Made by a program: the position numbers and the translations under genes. From Pseudorasbora parva (taxonomy: Eukaryota; Chordata; Actinopteri; Cypriniformes; Gobionidae), in contig NC_090196.1 in NCBI RefSeq assembly GCF_024679245.1, positions 5,767,361-5,831,360 on the forward strand: 64,000 nucleotides of DNA, in the 5' to 3' direction. A model generated the notes under the pieces. That model searched no databases and was not told the origin of the DNA. It saw only the letters and a list, made by a program, of their open reading frames with translations. This document shows positions 12,502-22,768 of the stretch, piece after piece; the stretch's first letter is position 1, and each line of letters starts with the position of its first letter.

Positions 12502-13979
12502 CAGGTCCTCCTCCAAAAATTATCATATGCGATAAAACTTCATTATTTTCCATAATGTAATGATAAAAATTAAACTTTCAAATATTTTAGATTCATTGCA
12601 CACCAACTGAAATATTTCAGGTCTTGTATTGTTTTAATACTGATGATTTTGGCACACAGCTCATGAAAACCCAAAATTCCTATCTCAAAAAATTGAATCC
12701 TTTTGCAGAAATGACTGCTTCAATGCGGCGTGGCATGGAGGCGATCAGCCTGTGGCACTGCTGAGGTGTTCTGGAGGCCCAGGATGCTTCGAGAGCGGCC
12801 TTAAGCTCATCCAGAGTGTTGGGTCTTGCGTCTCTCAACTTTCTCTTCACAGTATCCCACAGATTCTCTATGGTGTTCAGGTCAGGAGAGTTGGCATGCC
12901 AATTGAGCACAGTAATATCATGGTCAGTAAACCATTTACCAGTGGTTTTGGCTCTGAGCAGGTGCCAGGTCGTGCTGAAAAACAAAATCTTCATCTCCAT
13001 AAAGCTTTTCAGCAGATGGAAGCATGAAGTGCTCCAAAATCTCCTGATATCGAGCTGCATTGACTCTGCCCTTGATAAAACACAGTGGACCAACACCAGC
13101 AGCTGTCATGACACCACAGACCATCACTGACTGTGGGTACTTGACACTGGACTTCAGGCATTTTGGCATTTCCTTCTCCCCAGTCTTCCTCCAGACTCTG
13201 GCACCTTGATTTCCGAATGACATGCAAAATTTGCTTTCATCCGAAAAAAGTACTTTGGACCACTGAGCCACAGTCCAGTGCTGCTTCTCTGTAGCCCAAA
13301 AGTGGCTTGACCTGAGGAATGCGGCACCTGTAGCCCATTTCCTGCACACGCCTGTGCACGGTGGCTCTGGATGTTTCTACTCCAGACTCAGTCCACTGCT
13401 TCCGCAGGTCCCCCAAGGTCTGGAATCGGTCCTTCTCCACAATCTTCCTCAGGGTCCGGTCACCTCTTCTCGTTGTGCAGCGTTTTTTGCCACACTTTTT
13501 CCTTCCCACAGACTTCCCACTGAGGTGCCTTGATACAGCACTCTGGGAACAGCCTATTCGTTCAGAAATGTCTTTCTGTGTCTTACCCTCTCGCTTGAGG
13601 GTGTCAATGATGGCCTTCTGGACAGCAGTCAGGTCGGCAGTCTTACCCATGATTGCGGTTTTGAGTAATGAACCAGGCTGGGAGTTTTTAAAAGCCTCAG
13701 TAATCTTTTGCAGGTGTTTAGAGTTAATTAGTTGATTCAGATGATTAGGTTAATAGCTCGTTTAGAGAACCTTTTCATGATATGCTAATTTTTTGAGACA
13801 GGAATTTTGGGTTTTCATGAGCTGTGTGCCAAAATCATCAGTATTAAAACAATAAAAGACCTGAAATATTTCAGTTGGTGTGCAATGAATCTAAAATATA
13901 TGAAAGTTTAATTTTTATCATCACATTATGGAAAATAATGAACTTTTATCACATATGCTAATTTTTTGAGAAGGACCTG
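12502..13979 (-). mobile_element. Full-length Tc1 element (family D), inactivated
   Basis: The termini CAGGTCCTCCTCC and GAGAAGGACCTG extend into inverted repeats of about 200 bp, flanked by TA at 12500-12501 and 13980-13981. The minus-strand transposase starts at 13650 (MGKTADLTAVQKAIID). It shows a paired-like HTH (GCSQSAVSRHL), the first catalytic Asp in FSDESKF, HDLAPA, and the final DLNTIENLWD. The coding sequence is spread over three frames (13650-13237, 13349-12936, 13096-12680), so at least two frameshifts disable it. Confidence 0.9.
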
Positions 13980-14269
13980 TATGTACACACACAACACTGT
14001 ATAGTTGAAAAATCATACAAATAAATGAAAGAAATGCAATTGCGGTTATTTAAATTAGTATTTTCAGAGCCATATTTATTTGGAGAATCCACAGCTTAGT
14101 GCATTTGAGAACTATTATTTATAATAAATTAAAAATGTTCATACTCCAATAACTTGCTTGAGGTCAGAAGGTGATCTGCCTCATTATGTTATCTGAAATG
14201 ATGACTCCATGTGAGTTGTGGTAATAACCTGTTAAATTCCTCCGCAGAAAGCTAAATTAGCTCATTGTT

Positions 14270-17200
14270 ATGGAGGAAGAGCTTGAAACCCACGGCACAG
14301 AGCCAGTGAATGCTGAAGAAACGGTTTTGTCACCTCCAGAACTTTCCTCACCACAGGAGGAGACATTACACAACAATGGTCAGTTTCACAGAGTCTTTGT
14401 TTTGTAACTGAGATTGTGTGTTGTGGTCACCGTTGATTTCATGTGTCCTCCTCACAGCTGACGAGGCCAATGTGGGCTTTAGCGCCTCCTGTCTGACCAC
14501 AGCAGAACTGCAGCAGCACTGGAGAGCCGTCAAGCAGGAGTTCAGGAGTGTTAAACTGCTGTTTGACATCCCCAGCGCCCGCATCAGAGAGCAAACAATG
14601 TCCAAATACGTGGTATATCAAAGCTCATAGTGAATTCTAGTTTTGTTATTAATGTCATTCCATTATTCAATAGTCTTTTATTAAAATGTAATAACTTGCT
14701 CTGCCTCTTAAAGGACTGACCTAAGTATGAAAATTAGCCCATGATTTACTCCCCCTCGAGTCATCCTAGGTGTAGATGACCTCTTCTTTCAGACGAGTTA
14801 TATTAAAAATGTACTCTTCCAAGCTTTATAATGGCAGGAAATATATAGATACATAATAAATATGCTCCACGCAGCTCTGGGGGATTAATAAAGGCCTTCT
14901 GAAGTGAATCGATGGGTTTGTGTAAGAATAATATCCATATTTAAAACTTTATAAACTCAAATAACTAGCTTCCAGCAGACGGCCTACGCAAGTCGACTTA
15001 CAGGAAAAGAGAGACCCCTGACTTGATGTAGGAAAAGCGTAAGCTTTGACGCTTCTTAAAATTCCCACAAAAGGGCTGGGCAACAAACTCAAGCTCCTCT
15101 TCTCACATATTGAAATCCTCCGACATTTCTCTTAAATAATTTTAATTTCAGACTTCTAATTTGTGACCAGTGTTTTGATTTGCTCTATCCTCTGCGCTTC
15201 CATGTTTGTCAGTAAGTCATGCATCGGTCAGGAGTTTTCAATGTAAATTAATGCGTACGGCTGTCTGTCGGAAGAGAGTTATTTTAGTTTGTAATGTTTT
15301 AAATATCTATTTAACGCAAACGCATCACTTCAGAAGGCCTTTATTAACCGCGGGGATTACTTGTATGATGGAGTCGCACTTTTTTGGGCTTCAAAATCAA
15401 ATCCTTTATTTACTGCCATTATAAAGCGTGGAAGAGCCAGTATTTTTTTTAAATATCCAGGCATAATATTATGACAGGTGAAGTGAATAACACGTATTAT
15501 CTCTTCATCACGGCACCTGTTAGTGGGTGGGATATATTAGGCAGCAAGTGAACATTTTGTCCTCAAAGTTGATGTGTTAGAAGCAGGAGAAATGGGCAAG
15601 TGTGGGATTTGAGCGAGTTTGACAAGGGCCAAATTGTGATGGGTGGACGACTGGGTCAGAGCATCTCCAAAACTGCAGCTCTTGTGGGCTGTTCCCGGTC
15701 TGCAGTGGTCAGTATCTATCAAAAGTGCTCCAAGGAAGGAACAGTGGAGAACCGGCCACAGGGTCATGGGCGGCCAAGGCTCATTGATGACCGTGGGGAG
15801 CGAAGGCTGGCCCGTGTGGTCTGATCAAACAGACAAGCTACTGGAGCTCAAACTACTCCAGAAGTTAATGCTGGTTCTGATAGAAAGCTGTCAGAATACA
15901 CAGAGCATCTCAGTTTGTTGTGTATTCTGACATAGCCACAGACCAGTCAGGGTGCCCTGACCCCGCCGAAAGCACCAACAGTGGCCTATGAGCATCAGAA
16001 CTGGACCACGGAGCAATGGAAGAAGGCGGCCTGATGAATGACATTTTTTTACATCACGTGGATGGCCGGGTGTGTGTGCCGCTTACCTGGGGAACACATG
16101 GCCCCAGGATGCACTATGGGAAGAAGGCAAGCCAGTGGAGGCAGTGTGATGCTTTGGGCAATGTTCTGCTGGAGAACCTTGGGTCCTTCATCCATGTGTA
16201 TTTTATTTTATTCCCTGGTTGCTGTGGCCTCTTCCAGCAGGATAATGCGCCCTGCCATAAAGCAAAAAAGTTTCAAGAATGGTTTGAGGAGCACAACAAC
16301 GAGTTGAGGCGTTGAATTGGCCTTCAAATTCCCCAGATCTCAATCCAATCGAGCATCTGTGGGATGTGCTGAACAAACACGTCCGATCCATGGAGGCCCC
16401 ACCTCGCAACTATCAGGACTTAAAGGATCTGCTGCTAAAATCTTGGTGCCAGATACCACAGCACACCTTCAGGGGTCTAGTGGAGTCTATGCCTTGATGG
16501 ATTTTAGCAGCAAAAGGGGAACCAATACAATATTAGTCATAATGTCATAATGTTATGCCTGATCAGTGTCTCTCCGATTGTATTCCTCTAAAAGAATTGG
16601 CTTGAGGGTAGGTGAATCATGGATGAGTTTTCATTTTTGAGTGAATTAACCCTTTAACACTAAAACCGCAAGTGGGTAAAATTTACCTGTGCACATGATT
16701 ACTGTTTTGATATGGCTAAAAAAAACACATGTCACTGTATAATGCCACTTTAAGCAGGCTACACTAATCACTGATTATAGGCTTAACCAGCCTGCAATGA
16801 CGGAAGTTAGATGGAAATAAATACATATTTGGGTGGTGTAATATTATCCATTGTGACTAAAATGAATTACTGCTATCTCAGTGGGTAAAAGGCATTGCCT
16901 AATAACAGAGGTGGACCATAACTAAACTCATGTACTTGAGTACTGTACTTAAGCACACCTTTTGAGTATCAGTACTTTACCTGAGTATTATTTTTATTCC
17001 ACTACATTTCCATCAAGGTCGAAAGTCGTTTCTGTAACGGCTTTGAAAGTCGGTTTGTTATTGTTGTTTCAGACAGTCTATCAGGAGTCACTCTTATAGG
17101 GTCATATACATTTTCCCAACATTTTTTGAACACTGATTCATAGAAAAATGGAAGAAGATGGTTCTTAGGCACAAGTGTGTGCACCCATAGCCATACTTTG

Positions 17201-19892
17201 AAAGTATGTTTCAGTTTAAAACAAAATCAAGATTAGTTTAGTTTAGTTGGCATAGTAGGTGCATGTCTTATAAAATATGTAAAATATAAACATCTGGGAG
17301 AAAGAGAAGAGTAAAGTTGGGAGATTATCAGAAGTGTATTAGTGTATTGGATCCGTGCATTCAGCCTTAAAGTGACAGCAGTTTTGTAAAAAGCTTTGTA
17401 ACTTTTATACAAGTATTTAAATGAGTTAAAGTTATATGCTACTCCAGTCTAGAGACACGATAGCACAGAGAATATTATACCATATGAACAAGTCAACAAA
17501 ACTTATCCACAGTTATAGCAGTTGAGATCAGACTCGGTCTCAAGTCAAGGTCGAGTCCAAATGCTCCCAAGTCCACGACAAGACCAAGACTAGGAAAATA
17601 TGGTCCTGGACTCGAGACTCAAGTCCGGTCCCAAGTACTACAGCACTCCCTTATGTCCGCTAAAGACTATGTGATTCCGGTTATCCTATAAGATAATTAA
17701 AAATCACACTGTACGACATGGATCTAATAAACTGGTGTACAAGTATATAGACTGATACGAAAATGACACTTGTTGAATCGTAGGCTACAATGCAAGGTAG
17801 TATCGAAGAATAAAACATCAGCATGCACTAGTGGTAAACAAAAAGAAAAAAAATGCATCACACTTTGGCAATTGTGGTTTTTAATGTGTGCTGAAAAAAA
17901 TATGGATGTGGTCATGGCTAGGGAAAAGAGGCCAACCAGACATGCCATTTTGTAAACCGAGCTTAAGATAAGTTGTTTTGTTTCGGTGCCATGTCATGTT
18001 GATCAATACGCCATTTATATTGGCTAGTCAGATGTAGAGGTCGTAGCAGCAAACGCATAGTGAGATGATCATGCTAAATTTATGTGACTGTCAGAAAATG
18101 ATTGCAGACTATCTTTGACCGTGACAACGGCCGTCTTTGAATTTCTCTCACTGTTCGACATACGACCACCGATTAGGAGCCATGACCATAGAAATCATCA
18201 CGATTGGTAATCTTTCGTCTGGGACAGCCCAAATTCATACAATGTGTACCACGCATAAAGGTCCTTTCACAACGGACGCGCAACGGAAAAGCGTAACGAA
18301 TAAGCGAATATTTCGCGTCAAAACCATTCACATCAGCCGCGACACGAATTTGCGACGTTTAAGAGCTCCAACATTACACAACATTCGCGGCGACAGCCGA
18401 GAAAACACGGGCACTTCATCATTCAGTGAAGACGAGCTTTTCATTTTATTTAAAGGACCAAGAAGAAGGTTTGGGTGCAGCCAGTCTTATAGAACAGAGT
18501 CTGAAGGGGAGGATGCTAATCTTGTACAGGAGCTAAATCTTTATCATGGCCAGTTCAGCACTTACTTTCTAAAGTCTGTGGGAAAATTTGAGGATTTCCT
18601 CCAGAGACGGCAGCGCATCTGACGAGACAAACCGCGCACTTCAGGGAATCAATCGATCTGAGCAGATGTTTCCAGTCGAGTCACATGTAAACATTTCAGT
18701 GCCACAGACGTAGCCTACTGGTGGCTACACGTTCACTTTCCATAATCGCGGACACAATGTTAAGAAAAAAAATCAACTATTTATAAAAGGTTATAAGTTA
18801 TTGCTGTCTGTATCATACAGTGGGCAAACACAGCTGCAGCTGTACAGTTTACAGTTGCAATCTCATGAGAAATGCCATGCCTGGCAAAGGTTAAAGTTGA
18901 TTGAATAGCTTGTAACATCAACTAGACATTTCTTCACTTTTGTTTCCTTTTATGTGATTGGTTAAAGCCGTTTTTGTCGCCGCTAGTAAAAAAAAATCGA
19001 CATCGAAACGAAATAAATGTCGTTTTTTTCGCCTCAGCACATTCGCGTTTGGTGTGGAAGCGCTCATTACACAAACAGCTGATCGGAAAAAAAAACATTG
19101 CGCAAATTATTCGCACATCAAAAATGCATCCAGTGTGAAAGGGCCTAAAACTGTTAGCTGTACATGTCTTTGATTCATGCCTCCTCCATATTTGCTCTAC
19201 CTTCACAGCTTATTCCTGTCCCTCAGGTGTACCAGATTGTGGTGATCCGCTCGGGCAGTTACGACTGTGAGCGTGTAACTATCGAGAGACGCTATTCGGA
19301 CTTCCTTCACCTTCACCAGGAGCTCCTGCTGGACTTCAGTGAGGAAATGGAAGACATCGTGATGCCCAGGAAGAAAATGACGGGCAACTTCTCAGAGGAG
19401 AACATCGCTGAGCGGCGCGTAGCCCTCAGAGACTATCTCACTCAGCTCTACTCCCTCCGGTTCGTCCGAAAATCACAAGCCTTCCTAGCATTCTTCACTC
19501 ATCAGGAACTAAAAGATGCATATAACCTCCTGCGTGGGGGGCGCTTTTCCCGCGCCCTCGAGGGCCTGCAGAAGGTGTTAGTACTCCAGGAGAAACTGTC
19601 TCATAACCCTACTTTGTTGATACCAACCTTGTGCGCCATATTGGTGTGTCAGAGGGATCTAGAAGACTTTGACGCAGCATTTCAAACTGGCAGAAGAGCT
19701 CTGCCCACAGTGAGACGTTATGAGCTCCGGCAGTATCAAGGGCCCCTGCTGGAGGCTCTTGTTGATTTGGGCTACAGTCTTGAGCTGCCTGTGGCCCAAT
19801 TACAGGACGAGCTGACCAGAGTGCGAGACTCTCCTTATGGGCAAGTGTCACAGGTGTCCCTCAAAGAACTGGTGGTGCAAGAATTTGTGTAA
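14270..19892 (+). CDS. snx20: Sorting nexin 20 (PX domain), 3 coding exons
   Basis: The coding exons are 14270-14378, 14458-14612 and 19227-19892, joined in phases 1 and 0 at GT/AG sites; the product is 309 aa, close to human SNX20 (about 316). An acidic N-terminus leads into a PX domain (about residues 70-185). It has RRYSDF at 109-114 and PRKK at 135-138, the basic pockets that bind phosphoinositides in PX domains. The C-terminal helical half ([10 protein letters not shown] onward) matches the PX-associated repeat region of SNX20/SNX21. The exon 2/3 join reads SKYVVYQIVVI, which fits SNX20 better than SNX21. In mammals SNX20 is an endosomal protein that binds the selectin ligand PSGL-1 in leukocytes; that role is inferred here from homology. 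An acceptor at 14240-14246 just before the ATG suggests an upstream non-coding exon, which I cannot place. Intron 2 (14613-19226) is filled by MITEs and a nested Tc1. Confidence 0.93.
14712..16653. mobile_element. TTAA-target MITE split by a Tc1
   Basis: TTAA flanks both sides (14708-14711 and 16654-16657). Inner sequence (AAAATTAGCCCATGATTTACTCCCCCT; AGAAGGCCTTTATTAA) matches the element at 24704-25189. The right end ...TGAATTAACCCT has the usual cyprinid MITE form. Its body is interrupted by the Tc1 at 15458-16561. It lies in snx20 intron 2. Confidence 0.65.
15458..16561 (+). mobile_element. Tc1 element (family E) nested in MITE
   Basis: Terminal repeats CAGGCATAATATTATGAC and GTCATAATGTTATGCCTG bound it. 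The plus-strand transposase remnant begins near 15591 ([18 protein letters not shown]). It has the [22 protein letters not shown] and ends with [20 protein letters not shown] (16312-16497), spread over several frames. The related copy at 42121-43500 has additional outer sequence beyond these termini. Confidence 0.8.
16905..17650. repeat. Decayed interspersed repeat (AGTACTTGAGTA family)
   Basis: GTACTTGAGTACTGTACTTAAG at the left and GGACTCGAGACTCAAGTCCGG at the right are motifs I associate with common fish hAT-like repeats. No matched termini or target duplication was found, so the extent is approximate. Confidence 0.3.
18259..19146. mobile_element. MITE with AGGTCCTTTCAC termini in snx20 intron 2
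   Basis: The left AGGTCCTTTCACAACGGACGC is the inverted match of the right GCATCCAGTGTGAAAGGGCCT. Flanks ATAA and AAAA could be decayed TTAA. It ends 80 bp before snx20 exon 3. The 161-aa open frame inside (18137-18622) shows no family signature. Confidence 0.6.
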
Positions 19893-20264
19893 TCAGTAAT
19901 TGTAATTTAAAGTTGGGGTAAGCGCTTTATGGTAACTGATGTTGATATTTCAAATCACCAACACAAACACGCCACTACCCCCAAAAGGGTCTCGCCCCAA
20001 TTTTGATAGCTCTGCCCCACACATACACAACCCAGGCAATGACTGTGGTGAAATCTGAATCTTTCAATCGGTACACGCAAAAATTATTACTGTACGTCAC
20101 TGACTTGGAGGAGCAGTCGCGCGCAGTCCTACATCACCGGACTAATCTGCCTAATCTTCTCGGTACTTTAGATCGCGGTGGAAACGCAGACAGCTGCAGG
20201 TCTGGGGGGGAGAAAAGTTCCTGGTACATATTATTCCGGGTAATTTTGGTGGAAACGGGGCTTT

Positions 20265-20521
20265 TTCTGAGTCTGGTTTCTCCAGACTCAGAGAAACCAG
20301 ACTGAGTCTGGTTTCTCTGAGTCTGGTTTCGAGTCTGACTGAGTCTGGTTTCTCTGAGTCTGGTTTCGAGTCTGACTGAGTCTGGTTTCTCTGAGTCTGG
20401 TTTCGAGTCTGACTGAGTCTGGTTTCTCTGAGTCTGGTTTCGAGTCTGACTGAGTCTGGTTTCTCTGAGTCTGGTTTCGAGTCTGACTGAGTCTGGTTTC
20501 TGAGACTGAGTCTGGTTTCTC
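20265..20521. repeat. 37-bp minisatellite with palindromic edge
   Basis: GAGTCTGACTGAGTCTGGTT...GTTTC repeats every 37 bp, with starts near 20329, 20366, 20403, 20440 and 20477. The unit contains two GAGTCTGGTTTC half-units. At 20282-20326 two 22-bp arms form a perfect inverted repeat around one G. Because 37 is not a multiple of 3 and the unit lacks minus-strand stops, long spurious frames appear. Confidence 0.9.
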
Positions 20522-20739
20522 CCAAGGTTTATTTTTCTCCATCATGCCCTGATGGAGTTTTGGTTCATTGCCACTGTCACCTTTGGCTTGGCTTGCTCAG
20601 TTGGGGACACTAAAATTATGATCCAGGTTATTCAACTAAATATACAAATTAAATGTATTAATTAGGTCATATTTAATACTATAAACTATCCAAATCAAAC
20701 TAGCCAAATCAAATTTTGTTGCAATATTGTCCTGTTTAA

Positions 20740-20810
20740 CACCGTGAAGCTGCTTTGAAACAATCATCATTGTAAAAGCGCTATATAAATAAAGCTGATT
20801 GACTGATTCA
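20740..20810 (+). repeat. LINE-type 3' tail fragment
   Basis: GCTGCTTTGAAACAATC...AAAAGCGCTATATAAATAAAGCTGATTGACTGATT is the sort of 3' end seen in fish LINEs, ending in a short GATT-type repeat. No coding part is attached. Confidence 0.35.
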
Positions 20811-21143
20811 GTGAGAAATGAAGGTAATAATTGTATTGAGCTTATTTGATCCTGTCATGATGTATTCATTTGGTACATTCTGGTGCTCGGTGTGTTTATG
20901 TGTGTGCACTGTATTTTTCCCCTCTGGGCTTGCCGTTTATAGGTTTTTGAGTGTAGCAGTTTATATACATTTTGAGTGTAGCAGGTTTTTCAGACTGGTT
21001 ATTACATGTGTGACAGAGAATAAATTGAAGTAGATGACACAAAGAACAACATTTCCATTTGTGTGTGTCGTTTTCGGAAATGAGTTGGACATTGCATATG
21101 AAAGTTTTCGTGCAATCCAGATGCAAGTTAATTTGGTAAATCT

Positions 21144-21310
21144 GGATTATTTACATTTATGCATTTGGCAGACGCTTTTATCCAAAGTGACTTACATTGC
21201 ATTCAAGGTACACATTTCACATTATTATCAGTTCTTGCTTTCCCTGGGAATCGAACCCATGACCTTAGAGTTGCTAGCGCCATGCTCGACTGGTTGAGCT
21301 ACAGGAAAGC
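21144..21310 (-). repeat. tRNA-derived SINE
   Basis: On the minus strand from 21310, a tRNA-like head has an A box (TAGCTCAACCAGTCGAGC), a B box (GGTTCGATTCC) and a pairing acceptor stem (GCTTTCC with GGAAAGC). The 3' part (TTGGATAAAAGCGTCTGCC, then AAATGCATAAATGTAAATAA) is the conserved tail of a widespread fish SINE. It is not called as a functional tRNA because the anticodon arm is degenerate and the SINE tail is fused. Confidence 0.75.
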
Positions 21311-22611
21311 AAACCTTCTGAATCTGAAAGGGAAACTCCTACAATATGCAATAAGATCAGGTGCAAAAATAACCCTGTCCATGCCTTTTTAGTGCTGATG
21401 TTTCACTGCGTGTCGTTAGAAAATCCTGACAGTAGTTTTTTTTTAACACCTAAAGAGGGTTTGTGCCAGGTAAAGCTGTTGGTAAATCTGGTCCCTGGTG
21501 TGCAAATGAGCCCCCAAAAAATGATTTGTACGTCACTATTATATGGAGGTTTTTGTGCCAATAGAGTCTTTCATGAAAGCATCAGATACTATGCTTGGGC
21601 ACAATAAGTTGTCTACTTACTTACTTCAATTGTCATAAAGCTTTGAGAAGAGTCGTACAAACTTCAACTCTGTGATGGAGGTTTTCCTATAAAAAAAAAA
21701 TTATATTATACACCATAGGCCTATAATTACCTCAACCAAGGACACGGTACTTAAAGGTAGGCGACTTAAACTCTATTGTATTATCCATGTAAAAAATATG
21801 GCGGCACTTTAATGGTACTTTTTGATAGGGAGATAAATAAATAAAACAGCACTGTGCAGAAGTGATAATGAGAAAAACGTCCTTAGACCATCATTATAAG
21901 GCCTATATCATATCAATATTTTATATATTATGACAGCAATAACTGTGTTAGTTATGGAAAAAATAAAAAAACACAAAAATAATAGCTGAAATAAAATAAC
22001 TAATGCCTCTAATTATGGAAAACTCCGTTAAAATGCATTGCAATTCTGTTGTACCTGTAATTTACATAAATTATGTTGTCCATGACCACAGTGTTTGCTA
22101 TTCTGCTAATTTAGCATTTTTATTATTAATTTTTTTTTTCAGTTTGTGCAATATATTTTTTACATGTGTGTTTACAATTTTCATTTATGCTTTCTGATCC
22201 GTGAGAGCAGTACTTTAATCATAGACTGTAAAAAATAGACATATATAGCTGTCATGTCAACATTTAACTGTACAACTGATCTTTTTAACTTACCAAAACC
22301 GCAGCAATAAATCATCACTGTGGTGAAATATACAAAACTGTGTTTAGTGATGCATTTTTGAGAAGGAAAAGTTGCCAAATGCCAACTTGCCATTTAGAGA
22401 ATAGCGCTCATCAGACGTGAATAATCGAGAATGATAGATTAATTAAAAGTATCTGTAGTAAATAATTTTAAGCTAAACCGTATCATAAATAATTAAAATT
22501 TCGTTAAACTAAAAAAAATATCATACTATTACATGTGTAATATAAATCATACGACTGCAAGTCGGTCGATCTGTGTTGTGCGACTGATCGAGCCTTGCAT
22601 ATTTCGCTACA
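21311..22611. other. Intergenic sequence, no recognised feature
   Basis: AT-rich spacer between snx20 and the mphosph6 promoter. No ORF with family features and no clear element ends. Confidence 0.4.
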
Positions 22612-22622
22612 GCGCATGCGCA
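22612..22622. promoter_or_regulatory. NRF1-type palindromic site upstream of mphosph6
   Basis: GCGCATGCGCA is a near-perfect match to the palindromic NRF1 consensus. It lies about 150 bp upstream of the mphosph6 ATG in a stretch with no TATA box. This is the usual arrangement of housekeeping promoters; the transcription start itself is not visible. Confidence 0.5.
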
Positions 22623-22768
22623 GACTTCATGTGTGCTAGTATTTATTTTAGCGTCTTGTTCTACACGCAGTCATGCCGCCCATGTAACACATAATTATTA
22701 AACGAAAGGCAGTTCATTCACATCAAATTCATTCACATCAAAAACGTGCAGTTCAGCCCTTCTTCGAA

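Noticed and set aside
18137..18622. 161-aa plus-strand frame in snx20 intron 2
   Set aside because: Mostly inside a MITE with matched inverted termini; no recognisable protein family.
20151..20545. Long minus-strand frames with KPDSEKPDSVRLETRLRETR repeats
   Set aside because: They are translations of the 37-bp minisatellite in shifting frames; no start context, exon structure or protein family.
21240..21310. Possible tRNA gene on the minus strand
   Set aside because: A and B boxes and acceptor stem pair, but the anticodon arm is degenerate and a SINE tail follows directly.
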